A DNA stretch of 64,000 nucleotides from Brucella oryzae. GTDB taxonomy: Bacteria > Pseudomonadota > Alphaproteobacteria > Rhizobiales > Rhizobiaceae. Location: contig JAAVLL010000001.1 of assembly GCA_012103035.1 (NCBI GenBank), forward strand, positions 1,028,501 to 1,092,500, given 5' to 3'. Every line of letters begins with the position of its first letter. Position 1 is the first letter of the stretch. Positions 1-9,582 of this stretch are shown here, piece after piece. Both the position numbers and the translations under genes were made by a program. The notes below the pieces were generated by a model. It had not been told where the DNA came from, searched no databases, and saw only the letters and a list, made by a program, of their open reading frames with translations.

Positions 1-54
1 CTTCTCTATGGTTATCTCGATCCGCGTTTGCGTCAGGCGCAGGGCAAGGCATGA
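1..54 (+). CDS. 3' end of ABC transporter permease (DppB type)
   Basis: Only the last 17 codons are inside the window; they read LLYGYLDPRLRQAQGKA and then TGA. The LYGYLDPR ending is typical of the inner-membrane DppB/OppB permeases of peptide or nickel ABC transporters. The next gene begins about 10 bases downstream and encodes the DppC partner, so the two were probably one operon reading rightwards. The substrate cannot be told from this fragment. Confidence 0.6.
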   Translation, partial: LLYGYLDPRLRQAQGKA

Positions 55-64
55 GGATGAACCG

Positions 65-930
65 ATGACGGATATGACTGCCAATATTGCCGCTGTTTCC
101 ACGCAACCGAAAAGAGCTGCAAAAGCATTCCGCCGATGGTCGTCATCGGCTTTATCTGGATTGCCGCGATGATCCTGATTGCGCTGACTGCGGACTGGAT
201 AAAGCCCTACAACATCACAGCCTTTGACCTGAAAAATCGCCTCGCACTGCCGGGGAATGTACAGCACTGGCTGGGTACCGATGAGCTGGGACGTGACGTG
301 CTCTCACGCCTAATCGAATCCATTCGCATTTCGTTGCTCATCGCATTCGGTGCGACGATCATTTCGGCGGTGTTCGGGACGATGCTTGGTTTCCTTGCAG
401 CCTATTTTCGAGGTGCGGTGGAACAGGTTGTGGTCATGCTGGCTGATTTTCAGGCTGCGCTGCCATTTCTGATTCTGTCGCTTGCCGTGCTGGCATTCTT
501 TGGCAGCTCGCTTCTACTGCTGACCTGCCTGATGGGTTTCTACGGTTGGGAGCGTTATGCCCGTGTCGCACGTGGACTGGCCGTTTCGGCTAATGCACAA
601 GGCTATGCGGCAGCGGTTACCCAGCTCGGCGCTACGCCGTCGCGCGTGTATCTCAAGCATATCCTCCCGAACATTGCTTCGACGCTGATCGTCTCGATGA
701 CGCTGACATTCCCGGAAATCATTCTCCTCGAAAGCAGTCTCTCGTTTCTGGGGTTGGGCGTGCAGCCGCCAATGACCAGCCTTGGCAATATGGTGGGTTA
801 TGGCCGCGAATATCTCACTCGCGCGCCATGGATCATGCTCGCGCCGTCATTTGTAATCATGTTCACGACGCTGTCGATCAGCTTTGTGGGTGATTGGCTA
901 CGTGACAAGCTGGACCCGACCACGAGATGA
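65..930 (+). CDS. ABC transporter permease (DppC type), frameshifted near its N-terminus
   Basis: Inner-membrane permease of a peptide/opine/nickel-type importer. The readable part from about 136 has the DppC hallmarks: an N-terminal membrane segment (VVIGFIWIAAMILIA), the motif HWLGTDELGRDVLSRLI, and the EAA-type loop ending ESSLSFLGLGVQPP before a last membrane helix and the usual DKLDPTTR tail. A start at 65 gives MTDMTANIAAVSTQPKRAAKAFRR, but this lies in another frame, so a small indel is inferred near 125-135. The gene follows the preceding permease by about 10 bases. No ATPase or binding protein is visible on this side, so the substrate is unknown. Confidence 0.8.
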
Positions 931-1021
931 GACCGCTCACCCTCCAACACTTGGACCTTGCGATTCTGAAAGTGAGTTGTTTAGTGTGGGGTGACAGAAT
1001 TTTTATGGGAACAGACTTCTT

Positions 1022-1449
1022 ATGTTGAAGAATATCAATCCATTGCTGACCGGCTCTTTGCTCGAGGTTCTGGCCGATATGGGGCACGGAGACGATCTCG
1101 TGATTGTCGATGCCAATTATCCGGCGCAGTCCTCTGGCGTGCACGTACTGGATTTTCCGGGAATCACTGCGACGGATCTGGCGGAGGCCGTTTTGTCGCT
1201 GCTGCCTTTGGACGATTTTGTCGATAAGCCAGCCGCTGTCATGCAAGCACCTAATGAAACGCCAGCGATTTTCAACGAATTTGAAAGGGTCATAGAAAAG
1301 GCCGAGGGACGGAAGATTTCTGTCGATCCGGTTGAAAGATTTGCCTTTATCACCGCGCTCGCGACGCTTTTGCGATCATTCGCACCGGTGAGAAACGGCT
1401 TTATGGCAATATCATTTTCAAAAGGGCGTCATCCGCTCCTAAGCGATGA
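1022..1449 (+). CDS. RbsD/FucU family sugar mutarotase, frameshifted at C-terminus
   Basis: Cytoplasmic enzyme of the RbsD/FucU family, which interconverts anomers of ribose or fucose. The start MLKNINPLLTGSLLEVLADMGHGDDLVIVDANYPA matches the family signature, including the catalytic His of the MGHGD motif. The frame from 1022 runs to 1468, but the family C-terminus (TGEKRLYGNIIFKR) is found in another frame and stops at 1447-1449. A one-base loss near the TTTT run at about 1370 explains this. Which sugar is used cannot be decided; the FucU-like ending favours L-fucose or a similar sugar. It lies 91 bases after the permease and may share its operon. Confidence 0.8.
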
Positions 1450-1467
1450 CATTGATATCAATGCATG

Positions 1468-1494
1468 AAAACCCGGGCATTGAGCCCGGGTTTT
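1468..1494. terminator. Bidirectional rho-independent terminator
   Basis: A near-perfect stem (AAAACCCGGGC / GCCCGGGTTTT) with a five-base loop lies between the mutarotase gene and the convergent EF-hand gene. Runs of A and T flank both sides, so it can serve both genes. Confidence 0.85.
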
Positions 1495-1504
1495 GATTCC
1501 AGCT

Positions 1505-2038
1505 TTATTCCTGTGACTTTTCTGCCTGATCCTTCATCGGGCCCTTGTGCTCACCACCCTTGTGGTTGCCCATGTGATGTGGGCCTTTGTGGTGAGAGCC
1601 TCTGGTCTGGTGATGCATCTTCGCAGCACGCATTTCGCTGCGATCGATTTTGCCATCCTCGTTCCGATCCAGTGCAGCGAATTCCTTCTTGCGCTGGTTC
1701 TCCACTTCGGCAAGTGTAACCTTGCCATCGCCATTGATATCAAGGCGACGCTCCATGCGGTCAGCTGCCCGGCTCACGATGCGCTTGAGTGCCAGTGCTT
1801 CGATTTCGGCGCGAGAAAGTACGCCGTCGCCATCGGTATCGGCGGCCTTGAGGTTATCCATGCGTGAAAATTTCTCAAGATCGACGGGGCCACGCTTGCC
1901 CTTCATGTCCTTGTTCGGGGCAACGGTCGTCTCTGCTACCGGTTTATCAGTATTTGCACTGTCATTTTCTTGTGCCAGTGCGGGTACAGCAAGCAACGAT
2001 GTCGCAATTACAGCGATAAATGCGGTCTTCGATTTCAT
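1505..2038 (-). CDS. Secreted EF-hand calcium-binding protein
   Basis: A 177-residue protein with a signal peptide (MKSKTAFIAVIATSLLAVPALA, cleavage near residue 22), so probably periplasmic. Three EF-hand loops are visible: DTDGDG at about 67, DINGDG at 100 and DRNEDG at 124, each followed by the conserved hydrophobic and acidic positions. The last 40 residues are rich in His, Gly and Lys (HHQTRGSHHKGPHHMGNHKGG), which might bind transition metals. The frame is intact. It is a single gene ending at the shared terminator. The cellular role is not known; this is a family-level call. Confidence 0.85.
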   Translation of the reverse strand: MKSKTAFIAVIATSLLAVPALAQENDSANTDKPVAETTVAPNKDMKGKRGPVDLEKFSRMDNLKAADTDGDGVLSRAEIEALALKRIVSRAADRMERRLDINGDGKVTLAEVENQRKKEFAALDRNEDGKIDRSEMRAAKMHHQTRGSHHKGPHHMGNHKGGEHKGPMKDQAEKSQE

Positions 2039-2300
2039 GGCTATTTGACTCCATTACTCTTTTGCAGGGACGCCGCTAAAAGGCGTGCGAGTAATGTCGG
2101 TCTTTTAGATGAACCGCATATGAATATGCCAATTAATTATCGGTAATGTATTGGGGTATGTATGAGAAAGCTGAAGCAGAAGCATTCTCGAAAGCGAGGA
2201 ATCTGCAAATACGGAGACACATGTTCGTTCGAATAGGAAGATTCTGTCTGATTCATAGAGATCAGTTATCAGCGGAAGTGTTTGTTTTCAGAAGAGAAAA
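2039..2300. other. Intergenic region upstream of the EF-hand gene
   Basis: No coding region is supported here. It must hold the promoter of the leftward EF-hand gene; I could not assign -35 and -10 boxes with confidence. Confidence 0.5.
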
Positions 2301-2376
<76 letters not shown>

Positions 2377-2951
2377 ACTCGCTTTGCCGAGGCAGCGGCC
2401 CCGGTGAAGTGAGCGGTTCTATAACGGCCTCTTTTCCACCTGTCCAGCCTTCAACTGCAAAATTTCTGAAAAAATGACAGCTTGCCCAAAAATCCCGGAA
2501 ATGCGGGTCTTTCGAAAATCCATTTCTGCGTGTTACCGGTGTATTTTTCAGTGTGTGTGTATTCTGGTTGTATTTCTTAAGGCTCTTTTGGGAATCAGAA
2601 ATGAGAGATTCTTGATTTGATTCATTTTTCACGTCTCCGGCGTTGTAAGCCGAACCCCGCGGTTCCATATTTGCCAATGCTGGACTAATACGTCCGGTGG
2701 GGAGGTTTCGTTCAGGGAGTAGAGCCACGCTGCAAATGTCGCAGCTATGTCATCAATTATTGATGCTTGTCTGAGAAGTTACGGCATATAAAAGACTTGA
2801 TCGGTTGGTATTAGTTCTGAAGTCACGGAAACTGGCATCGCCTCTAAAATTTGTCTGAGCAAGGCGCTTTATGCACCGGGTTGCCCTTGCCGAAGAAAAC
2901 AGAAACGGCTCACATCGTTTCAAAATCCGGTTCGCGACATTTGAGGACGGA
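2377..2951. other. Intergenic region between tRNA-Lys and the DedA gene
   Basis: About 575 bases with lower G+C than the flanks. Possible reading frames here have no recognisable family features and one overlaps the tRNA in antisense, so I call no gene. It should contain the tRNA promoter (read leftwards) and the DedA promoter (read rightwards). Confidence 0.5.
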
Positions 2952-3612
2952 ATGGAAAGCATAATAGGCGATCTCGGACAGTTTATTTCCGATCATCGGG
3001 CATGGGCTGGGCCTATCGTGGGCATCATCGCCTTTGGCGAGTCTCTCGCTATTATAGGGATGTTCATTCCAGCCACTCCGATCATGATCGCCATCGGCGG
3101 CCTCGTGGGTGCCGGAATCATCGAACCCATTCCCGTTATCATCGGCGCGATCATTGGTGCTGTTATCGGCGATATTATCTCCTATTTCCTGGGCTGGTGG
3201 CTTGGTCGCAACATCATTCACAAATGGCCGCTCAACAAGCACCGCAGTGGTGTAGCGCGTGCACGCCTACTCTTCCGTCGCTATGGTTTTCGGCGGTGTT
3301 CCTGGGCCGCTTCTTCGGTCCTGTACGCTGCACCGTGCCGATGGTTGCCGGCATGATGTCGATGGATCAGACGCGCTTCCAGACTGCCAATGTCCTATCT
3401 GCACTGGTATGGGCCCCGCTAATGTTCCTTCCTGGCTGGCTGGCTGGTCGTGGCGCAGGTGTCTTCGCCAGAATGGACAGTGATCACATGTTCTGGTTTG
3501 TCATCGGGATCACTATCGTCACCATTCTCGTGACGGTCATTGGCGTTCGGTTTTCAAAGCCCGTCCGCGTCGGGAGCGTAAGCGCCGCGTTCATGTCTCA
3601 CCAGCCGAATAG
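2952..3612 (+). CDS. DedA family membrane protein, frameshifted
   Basis: Inner-membrane protein of the DedA/SNARE-associated family, implicated in phospholipid or undecaprenyl-phosphate handling and envelope integrity. The start MESIIGDLGQFI at 2952 is preferred over an upstream in-frame ATG at 2871 because it fits family length (about 220 residues). Conserved parts are FGESLAIIGMFIPATPIMIAIGGLVG, GDIISYFLGWWLGR and, in a second frame, FLGRFFGPVRCTVPMVAGMMSM. The switch near 3291 (TTTT, one T probably missing) splits the arginine-containing motif. A second switch near 3555 gives a basic tail ending VHVSPAE and a stop at 3610-3612. Confidence 0.8.
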
Positions 3613-3930
3613 TCGGTCTCTTGTGCAGCAGGCTTCAGTCTGCTTAATAACAGAACAATATGTTCCATATGGCAACCGGTGTTGCTGAGGCTTGGAGCCT
3701 CGCAAGCGCCTCATATAAGGTTCATCGCGCTTTATGCCCGACGACAGTTCTGACGATTCGTCTTCTCGAAGTCCGAGTTCCCGGAGGTGTTCGGGCTTCC
3801 GCGCGTGAACAATTCCCGATAGTCTTTGTCCGCCAGGGGCTGGACCGCACAAAAGCGGCCCGGCCACAAACTGCTTGCGGCGTAGTTTCCAATTTCCATT
3901 TCTGCTGATCGTTAAAGGAGCCGACATATC
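3613..3930. promoter_or_regulatory. Structured leader region of the TerC-CBS gene
   Basis: No gene is supported. Two stems can be drawn: GAGGCT/AGCCTC with a 3-base loop at 3687-3701, and a longer imperfect one at 3768-3799 (GAAGtCCGA / TCGGgCTTC). TerC-type genes often carry an Mn2+ (yybP-ykoY) riboswitch, but I do not see its GGGGAGUA core, so the region is left as a leader of unknown function. A ribosome-binding site (AAAGGAG) lies before the ATG at 3931. Confidence 0.35.
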
Positions 3931-5562
3931 ATGGACTGGTCCATGGACTGGATTGCCGACCCCAATGCCTGGATAGGTTTGGTGACATTGGTGATACTCG
4001 AGATTGTTCTCGGTATCGACAATCTCGTCTTCATCGCCATTCTGGCCGACAAACTGCCTCCGCACCAACGCAATCGTGCGCGGTGATCGGCCTTAGTCTC
4101 GCTCTTCTGATGCGTTTGGTACTGCTGGCGTCGATTTCCTGGATCGTCACTCTGCGAGAGCCCTTGGTGTTGCTGATGGGGCTGTCGTTTTCGGGACGCG
4201 ATATTATCATGCTGATAGGCGGGCTCTTCCTTCTCGCCAAGGGCACGATGGAACTCCACGAGCGGCTAGAGGGGATCATGGGCCAAAAGTTCCAAGGTCG
4301 TGCATGCTGTGTTCTGGCAAGTGATTGTTCAGATTGTCGTTCTGGATGCGGTATTCTCGCTCGATAGCGTCATCACGGCTGTTGGCATGGTCCAGCACCT
4401 GCCGGTCATGATGATTGCTGTGGTTATCGCCATTGGCGTGATGATGCTTGCTTCCAAGCCGTTGATGGACTTTGTCAACAAACACCCCACCGTCGTCATC
4501 CTCTGTCTTGGCTTTTGATGATGATTGGCTTCAGTCTGGTCGTGGAAGGTTTCGGCTTCCACATTCCAAAGGTTATCTCTATGCAGCGATCGGTTTCTCG
4601 GTATCGATCGAAGCGGCAAATCAGATGTCGCGACGCAACCGCGAGAAGCTTGTAACCACCAATGACCTACGAGAACGCACGGCGGGTGCTGTCCTGCGCC
4701 TGCTGGGCGGTGGTCGAGGCGAAAACCCGCTTTCCGACACGGTCGATGTGATTGCCCAGCAGACAGCGGCTAGGGATGTCTTCCTGCCGGAAGAAAGGAG
4801 ATGATCCGCGGCGTTCTCGATCTGGCTGATCGACCTGTGCGTTCCATCATGTCGCCACGCAATGAGATCGAGTGGCTTGACCTCGATGAAGACGAAGCGG
4901 AACTGAATGCGGCCATTCGCAAGCTGTCACATTCACGCGTCATCGTTGCACGTCGTCAGGTGGATGAGTTCATCGGCGTGGCGCTTGTGAGGGATATTTT
5001 GCTCGATATTGGCGATAGGAAGCCTATCGACTGGGACAAGACTGTAAAACAACCGCTTGTCGTGCATGAAAATGCAAATGTGTTGCGCGTTATGGAGCAG
5101 TTGCGCAACTCACCTGTCCAGATCGCGGTGGTGGTGGACGAGCACGGTTCTTTCGAAGGTGTCGTGACACCCACCGACGTTCTGGAAGCCATTGCCGGTG
5201 AGTTTCCTGATGAAGATGAGGAGGCGGCGGTCGCGCAGTCGGACGGTCATGGTGGTTATCTTGTGGATGGCTTTACCGATATTCGTCGGCTGAGTGGTCT
5301 TCTTGAACGCGACCTTCTCGATGATGGTGATCGCTATACGACGCTGGCCGGTTATGTTCTTTGGCATCTGGGCCATTTGCCGCTGGGTGGGGAAAGCTTC
5401 GTTGCCGATGGACTGGAGTTCAAGATCGAGTCGATGAATGGTCGTCACATCGGCAAGGTCCGCATTATCCCTCAATCGACTATGACGTGTAATCGGAATG
5501 AATTTGCGGGCTGGTTGGTCTGGCTCGCAAATTATTTCATGCGGTTAACTCCGATAAAATAA
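3931..5562 (+). CDS. TerC family membrane protein with CBS and CorC/HlyC domains, five frameshifts
   Basis: Integral membrane protein of the TerC/YoaE type, likely a metal exporter or envelope protein. Part one is Ter[23 protein letters not shown], later [16 protein letters not shown], with the acidic intramembrane positions conserved. Part two, from about 4800, holds a CBS pair ([11 protein letters not shown]..., [17 protein letters not shown]) and a C-terminal CorC_HlyC domain ([16 protein letters not shown]). Frames switch near 4087, 4287, 4515, 4573 and 4796. At four of these a single base added to a run (GG to GGG, TTTT to TTTTT, AAA to AAAA, GG to GGG) restores the expected protein. The natural stop may be at 5490-5492 in another frame. 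The substrate is unknown. Confidence 0.85.
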
Positions 5563-5667
5563 GTAGGTTATTGACAAAAGCCGAGAAGCCTTCAAAATTA
5601 ACCTATCGTTCATCGTTGCGGCGAAAGCGCGACAATATTTGAGCGGAAGGCAATGAGGAGGCTAGGC

Positions 5668-5855
5668 ATGAAGCGAACCGTTCAACTGCTCGCTACGAAA
5701 ATGAAGAATACGTTTTTGCGTGTTCCGGCCTTTTGGAGCAGCCTTGGCGCGAAATGAAGTTGAATGCGGAAGAGATCGCAGCCCGCCGCCGTAGTCGGCT
5801 GGAGCGTGGCGAGCATAATTTTCTCTGGTGCTGGCAGCATCGCGGTTTCTGGTGA
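5668..5855 (+). CDS. Possible small hypothetical protein, frameshifted
   Basis: A strong ribosome-binding site (GAGGAGG) precedes ATG 5668. That frame stops at about 5757, while the frame ending at 5853-5855 encodes EEYVFACSGLLEQPW then a charged helix (EEIAARRRSRLERGEHNFLWCWQHRGFW), which looks protein-like. A terminator follows 26 bases later. A single frame error near 5698 would join the two into about 62 residues. I recognise no family; the gene is plausible but unproven. Confidence 0.35.
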
Positions 5856-5880
5856 GACCAGGAGTCCAAGAAAAGGTTTG

Positions 5881-5908
5881 AAGGCAGGGGCGGAAGTCTC
5901 CTGCCTTT
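5881..5908 (+). terminator. Rho-independent terminator
   Basis: Stem AAGGCAGG/CCTGCCTT with an 11-base loop followed by TTTT. It lies downstream of the possible small gene. Confidence 0.7.
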
Positions 5909-6059
5909 TGCATTTCATTTTATGGTTTCGATCCTGATGAGAATTATTTTCTCATGCCAGCATGTGGTTTGGGTGCAGGTTCCATGAATGGCTTTGAATG
6001 TAGTTTATATATTTAAAACAATGATTTAGATTGATTTTGTCTCTTCTCTCGTTAGATTT

Positions 6060-6072
6060 GTTTTCCGAAAAC
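6060..6072. promoter_or_regulatory. Palindrome upstream of the sulfate-binding gene
   Basis: GTTTTC-C-GAAAAC is a perfect 6+6 palindrome 50 bases before the start of the sulfate-binding protein gene, in an otherwise AT-rich promoter region (5909-6121). It could be an operator for a sulfur-regulated promoter, but no regulator is identified. Confidence 0.3.
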
Positions 6073-6121
6073 AATCCAGTTTAGAGCGCTTTTCGCAAAC
6101 AGCGCGGTGGGGATGGGTCTA

Positions 6122-7126
6122 ATGAGAAAAATTATTCTATATGCGGCGGTAGCCCTCGGTCTCGGCGCCGCTCCGGTTCATGCGCAGGAGCCGAAGGAAA
6201 TCCTCAACGTTTCCTATGATATCGCGCGAGAACTCTACGAACAGGTCAACAAGGCCTTCATCGCAGACTGGAAGACCAAGACCGGTGAAGATCTGACCGT
6301 CAATCAGTCCCATGCGGGCTCCTCGAAGCAGGCGCGTTCGATCCTGGAAGGGCTTGAGGCGGATGTCGTTACCTTCAATCAGGTAACCGACGTGCAGGTT
6401 CTGCATGACAAGGGCAATCTCATTCCGGCCGATTGGCAGAAGCGACTCCCGAACAACTCGTCACCCTACTATTCATTCCCTGCTTTCCTTGTTCGTGAGG
6501 GCAATCCGAAGAACATCAAGAATTGGGATGATTTGGCGCGTGACGACGTGAAGGTGATCTTCCCGAATCCGAAAACTTCGGGCAATGCGCGCTATACCTA
6601 TCTTGCTGCGACGGCGTACGCGAACGAAGCATTCAAGGGAGATCAGGCAAAAGTTCACGAATTTATCGGGAAGATTTTCAAGAATGTGCCCGTGTTCGAT
6701 ACGGGCGGTCGTGGCGCAACGACGACTTTTGCCGAACGTGGCATTGGCGACGTTCTGGTGACTTTCGAGGCTGAAACACGCGGAACCGAAAAGGTTCTCG
6801 GACCGGACAAATATGACGTTGTCGTACCGGAAGTCAGTCTGCTGGCAGAGTTTCCCGTTACGGTCGTCGACAAGGTGGTAGACAAGCGCGGATCGCGCAA
6901 GATTGCCGAAGCCTATCTCGATTATCTATATTCGCCGGAAGGCCAGGAGATTCTGGCTCAAAACTTCAACCGCGTGCATGACAAGGACGTCATCGCAAAG
7001 CACAAGGATATCTATCCCGATGTGCGTCTCGTGACGGTTGAAGATGCTTTCGGTGGCTGGGCGAAAGTTCAGAAGGAACATTTCGCCGAAGGCGGAGTGC
7101 TCGATCAGCTCTTCACCGGCAAGTAA
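6122..7126 (+). CDS. sbp: Sulfate ABC transporter periplasmic binding protein
   Basis: Periplasmic receptor for sulfate (possibly thiosulfate) that feeds the CysT/CysW permease. The start at 6122 gives a clear signal peptide (MRKIILYAAVALGLGAAPVHA) behind a G-rich ribosome-binding site; in-frame GTG 6107 and ATG 6113 are less likely. Family marks are LNVSYDIARELYEQVNKAF, INQSHAGSSKQARSILEGLEADVVTFNQ, IFPNPKTSGNARYTYLAA and GGRGATTTFAERGIGDVLVTFE. The frame is intact over 335 residues. It heads the sbp-cysT-cysW set. The product is close to both Sbp and CysP, so the exact anion preference is inferred. Confidence 0.93.
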   Translation: MRKIILYAAVALGLGAAPVHAQEPKEILNVSYDIARELYEQVNKAFIADWKTKTGEDLTVNQSHAGSSKQARSILEGLEADVVTFNQVTDVQVLHDKGNLIPADWQKRLPNNSSPYYSFPAFLVREGNPKNIKNWDDLARDDVKVIFPNPKTSGNARYTYLAATAYANEAFKGDQAKVHEFIGKIFKNVPVFDTGGRGATTTFAERGIGDVLVTFEAETRGTEKVLGPDKYDVVVPEVSLLAEFPVTVVDKVVDKRGSRKIAEAYLDYLYSPEGQEILAQNFNRVHDKDVIAKHKDIYPDVRLVTVEDAFGGWAKVQKEHFAEGGVLDQLFTGK

Positions 7127-7137
7127 ACAGAGCCAAT

Positions 7138-7158
7138 TGGTGATCCCTGAGGGATCGC
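7138..7158 (+). repeat. Stem-loop between sbp and cysT
   Basis: The near-palindrome GGTGATCCCT-ga-GGGATCgCC lies 12 bases after the sbp stop. Such intercistronic hairpins often protect or partly terminate the mRNA so that the binding protein is made in excess over the permeases. That role is inferred. Confidence 0.5.
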
Positions 7159-7193
7159 CTTGCTTTTGGAAAAATCCAGTGTCGCTTCTAAGC

Positions 7194-8015
7194 ATGAAAC
7201 GTAATTCTGTGCTGCCGGGGTTCGGACTGACCCTCGGCTGCACTTTGCTTTATCTGGCTGTTATTGTGGCCTTGCCACTGCTGGCCATGATCCTGAAAAC
7301 AGCAAGTCTGGGCTGGAGCGACTTCTGGAGCATCGTGACCTCAGATCGGGCACTGGCGACCTATAAGATCACCTTGAGTGCAGCCGCAGTAGCAACCGTA
7401 TTTAACGGCCTATTCGGTCTCTTGCTGGCCTGGGTGCTGACGCGATATGAATTTCCAGGCAAACGGCTGATCGATGCTGCCGTTGATCTTCCCTTCGCGC
7501 TGCCGACTGCCATAGCAGGTCTGGCACTCGTAACCTTGTTTGCTCAGAACGGCTGGTTCGGGCGGTTTCTTGAACCGATCGGAATAAAGGTTGCCTACGC
7601 ACCGCTTGGCATCATGATCGCGATGTTCTTTACCAGCATCCCATTTGCCATCCGCACGGTTCAACCGGTACTGGAGGATATGAGCGCGGATGTGGAAGAA
7701 GCTGCCCGTAGCCTGGGAGCCAGTTCCTGGCAGATATTCTCACACATTATTTGGCCGACCATCTTTCCGGCTTTCCTTGCCGGTTCGTCGCTTTCCTTCG
7801 CGCGCAGCCTCGGTGAATTTGGTTCGATTGTCTTTATCTCGGGCAATCTTCCCTTCGAAACCGAAGTGACATCGCTGCTCGTTTTCATCCGGCTTGATGA
7901 ATACGACTATCCCGCTGCCGCAGCGCTTGCATTCGTAATGCTTGTCACGGCTTTCGTGATGCTTCTTGTGACCAATCTCATTCAGGCAAGGCAGCTTCGT
8001 TATGCAGAACGTTAG
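7194..8015 (+). CDS. cysT: Sulfate ABC transporter permease CysT
   Basis: Inner-membrane permease of the sulfate importer. From MKRNSVLPGFGL it shows the CysT pattern: several membrane helices, LARYEF-type loop (AWVLTRYEFPGKRLIDAAVDLPFALPTAIAGLAL), the EAA motif (VEEAARSLGASSWQIFSHIIWPTIFPA), and SLGEFGSIVFISGN. A longer open frame back to 7038 overlaps sbp and is not used. Upstream codons in another frame (LEKSSVASK) resemble the usual family N-terminus, so a one-base error near 7190 may hide a start about 10 codons earlier. Its last 14 bases overlap cysW. Confidence 0.92.
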   Translation: MKRNSVLPGFGLTLGCTLLYLAVIVALPLLAMILKTASLGWSDFWSIVTSDRALATYKITLSAAAVATVFNGLFGLLLAWVLTRYEFPGKRLIDAAVDLPFALPTAIAGLALVTLFAQNGWFGRFLEPIGIKVAYAPLGIMIAMFFTSIPFAIRTVQPVLEDMSADVEEAARSLGASSWQIFSHIIWPTIFPAFLAGSSLSFARSLGEFGSIVFISGNLPFETEVTSLLVFIRLDEYDYPAAAALAFVMLVTAFVMLLVTNLIQARQLRYAER

Positions 8016-8830
8016 CGCAAGCCTGCAGGCACGAAATTCCGGGCCGATGCGTAACCTGTTGATCTGGCTGGCGGCTGGCTTGTCGTTGATCTGCATCGGG
8101 GCTCCGCTCGCCGTTATCTTCTCTTATGCTTTCAGCAAGGGTGTCGGCGTTTTCTTCAGCGAAATACTGAAACCAGATACTCTGCATGCGGTATGGCTGA
8201 CCGTTTTAACGGCTATTGTCGTCGTGCCGATAAACATGGCCTTCGGTGTCTGTGTCGCATGGCTTGTCACCAAGTTTCGTTTTCCGGGCAGACGGTTGCT
8301 GATTACTTTCGTTGAGATACCGTTCTCAGTCTCACCCATCGTAGCCGGTGTGACCTATCTTTTCCTCTATGGATCGCAAGGCCTGCTGGGGCCGCTGCTG
8401 GAAACCTATGACGTCAAGATCATGTTCACGGTTCCGGCGATTTTTCTTGTCAGCCTCTTCGTGACTTCACCCTTCGTGGCGCGTGAATTGATCCCGCTTA
8501 TGGAGGTGCAGGGGAGCGATGAAGAAGAGGCGGCCCTAACCCTTGGCGCCAATGCCTGGCAGACCTTTTCTATGTCACTTTGCCTAATATCAAATGGGCA
8601 TTGCTCTATGGTGCCGTGCTTTGCAATGCGCGCGTCATGGGGAGTTTGGAGCAACTTCGGTCGTTTCAGGTGCTATCCGAGGTAAGACCAACACGCTGCC
8701 GCTTCAGGTGGAACTACTGTTCAACGACTACAACGTTGCCGGTGCTTTCGCTGCGGCTTCGACACTCGCCTTGATCGCTCTTCTTACCCTTGTCTTGAAG
8801 GTTCTGCTTGAACGCAGGCAGGGTGCCTGA
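8002..8830 (+). CDS. cysW: Sulfate ABC transporter permease CysW, two frameshifts
   Basis: Second inner-membrane permease of the sulfate importer. [14 protein letters not shown]... leads into membrane helices, [33 protein letters not shown] and the EAA loop ([19 protein letters not shown]). The frame then breaks near 8568 and 8640. The continuation [19 protein letters not shown], then [40 protein letters not shown], is the standard CysW ending and runs to 8830. No CysA ATPase follows; a terminator comes next. The transporter must borrow an ATPase gene from elsewhere. Confidence 0.9.
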
Positions 8831-8837
8831 AACGAAA

Positions 8838-8863
8838 AGCCGCCCATTTTTGAATGGGCGGCT
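8838..8863. terminator. Bidirectional terminator between cysW and a hydrolase gene
   Basis: Perfect 11-bp stem AGCCGCCCATT/AATGGGCGGCT with a 4-base loop. On the minus strand it is followed by TTTT and sits just after the inferred stop of the leftward hydrolase gene (8869). It also closes cysW on the plus strand. Confidence 0.8.
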
Positions 8864-8868
8864 GGCGG

Positions 8869-9430
8869 TCATGCTGCTTGGGAAAGCGCGTTGTTTACCG
8901 GTTCTCTATGAAGAGAGGATGCCAGGATTATCCCTCCGGCCAGCGGCTGAATCCGCTTGCTACATTGATGTGGCCGGCATGGCCGAGATCGACGAAACCC
9001 GATCCCCACACATGTGAAAGAGCTTCTGCCTTGGCAAAGCTCATATATTCATCGTTGCGGCTTGAGACGACGATGGACGGAAAACCCAGTTCATGGCGCG
9101 GGAGCGGAGCAAAGCTCTGGAACCGATCATCCTTACGAGCCATTGTTTCGGCGTCGGCCGGTGCAACCAGAAGGGCGCCCGCCACATGAGCCGCCGACGG
9201 GCGGCTAGCCAGATGTGCGACCAGTGCGCAGCCAAGACTATGTGCGACCAGAACTGCCCCGGATTTTCGGCGAGTTTGGCTTCGAGCGCGTGCATCCAGT
9301 CGGATAGCACCGGATAGTGCCAGTCGTCCTGTTCGACGAACAATGCTGACGGATCGTCATGCAACCATTGGCGCTGCCAGTGGCCTGCTTCCGATCCCTT
9401 GTAGCCGGGGATGATCAATGTTGCAGGCAT
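8869..9430 (-). CDS. RBBP9/YdeN family alpha/beta hydrolase, frameshifted
   Basis: Small cytoplasmic serine hydrolase of the RBBP9 family. The start MPATLIIPGYKGSEAGHWQRQWLHDDPSA is characteristic. The nucleophile elbow lies near LAAHS (around 9230), where the frame breaks. The second part (MAGALLVAPADAETMARKDDRFQSFAPLP...) carries the acid in SSRNDEYMS and the catalytic His in LGHAGHINVASGFSRWPEG. That frame stops at 8928, but another frame continues ILASSLHREPVNNALSQAA to a stop at 8869, just before the terminator, so a third error near 8935 is likely. The substrate is unknown. Confidence 0.78.
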
Positions 9431-9582
9431 GTGTTTTTCCTCTTGGATTAAGCCTTGGGAGGGCGTTCAGTTTCGCAACTCGTATCTACTGCGAAACTGG
9501 TTCCAAGATAGAAGGCTGAATGTGCTATTTTAAGGAAAAGAAATTCAATTTACGACTGTTTACGAAAAACTACTCTGCCGCG

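Noticed and set aside
3613..3930. yybP-ykoY (Mn2+) riboswitch before the TerC gene
   Set aside because: The conserved GGGGAGUA-type core was not found, so the class cannot be claimed.
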